A DNA stretch of 34,112 nt, from positions 1-34,112 of the forward strand of contig NZ_JGYN01000029.1 in the NCBI RefSeq assembly GCF_000741165.1. The letters run 5' to 3'. Below, piece by piece: positions 34,061-34,112 of the stretch (position 1 is its first letter; every line of letters begins with the position of its first letter). The translations under genes and the position numbers were made by a program. The DNA is from Bifidobacterium biavatii DSM 23969. Its GTDB lineage: Bacteria > Actinomycetota > Actinomycetes > Actinomycetales > Bifidobacteriaceae. Below the pieces are notes generated by a model that worked only from the letters and a program-made list of their open reading frames with translations, was not told where the DNA came from and did no database searches.

Positions 34061-34112
34061 GCTCCCCTTGTCAGGGAGCTGTCAGCAAAGCTGACTGAGG
34101 GGTAGTCAGAAG
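34061..34112. mobile_element. Second copy of the palindromic repeat, cut by the window end
   Basis: From CTCCCC at about 34061 to the last base, the sequence follows the left half of the repeat at 31153-31278, including an identical run CTGAGGGGTAGTCAGAAG. The remaining part lies outside the window. It sits directly after the permease stop. Confidence 0.75.

Overview
The window is a GC-rich, densely coded chromosomal segment that I read as Bifidobacterium or a very close Actinobacterium. The reasons are the leucyl-tRNA synthetase protein (it agrees closely with the bifidobacterial LeuRS I remember, including the actinobacterial HVGH and KMGKS motif variants), the leuS-comEA-comEC and holA-tsaE-tsaB-rimI-tsaD clusters, GTG starts, four-base ATGA gene overlaps, and a palindromic repeat (GGGGAGCTG...CTGAGGGG) of a kind I associate with bifidobacteria. 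No database search was possible; family names come from motifs read in the translations.

Layout. 1-813: 3'-terminal part of an amino-acid-type solute-binding protein. 901-7043: leuS with a strong terminator, then overlapping comEA and comEC. 7095-14342: an accessory block lying between comEC and holA, which I would expect to be neighbours. It has two tandem paralogous membrane-anchored transglutaminase-like proteins, a small zinc-ribbon-like protein of unknown function, an N-terminally truncated AAA/DUF4143 ATPase remnant and an AT-rich unknown fragment. 14414-18641: holA, tsaE, tsaB, rimI and tsaD; the first two and last three are coupled by ATGA overlaps, and together they supply the Tsa proteins for the t6A tRNA modification. 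18642-19434: structured intergenic DNA with two identical tRNA-Asn genes and a repeat element carrying DnaA-box-like sequences. 19435-22110: an M23-family peptidase and a long-chain acyl-CoA synthetase. 22310-25111: tRNA-Asp, a pyridoxal/pyridoxamine kinase (reverse strand) and an O-acetylhomoserine sulfhydrylase. 25319-28348: a complete ECF vitamin/cofactor transporter in two transcription units (S component; then fused double ATPase plus EcfT). 28345-30120: a ThDP-dependent acetolactate-synthase-like enzyme on the reverse strand. 30367-34046: a LolD/MacB-type ABC ATPase and FtsX-type permease, separated by a 126-bp palindromic mobile-type repeat; a second copy of the repeat begins at 34061 and runs off the window.

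How it fits together. Most of the window is housekeeping (translation, tRNA modification, replication, cofactor and sulfur metabolism). The parts least explained by known biology are the 7.1-14.3 kb accessory block, the repeat shared by 3917-3965 and 19271-19318, and the alternative hairpins after tsaD. I found no CRISPR array, prophage, intact insertion sequence or recognisable defence island, and I do not claim a proven new system. The best candidate for undescribed biology is the tandem transglutaminase-like pair.
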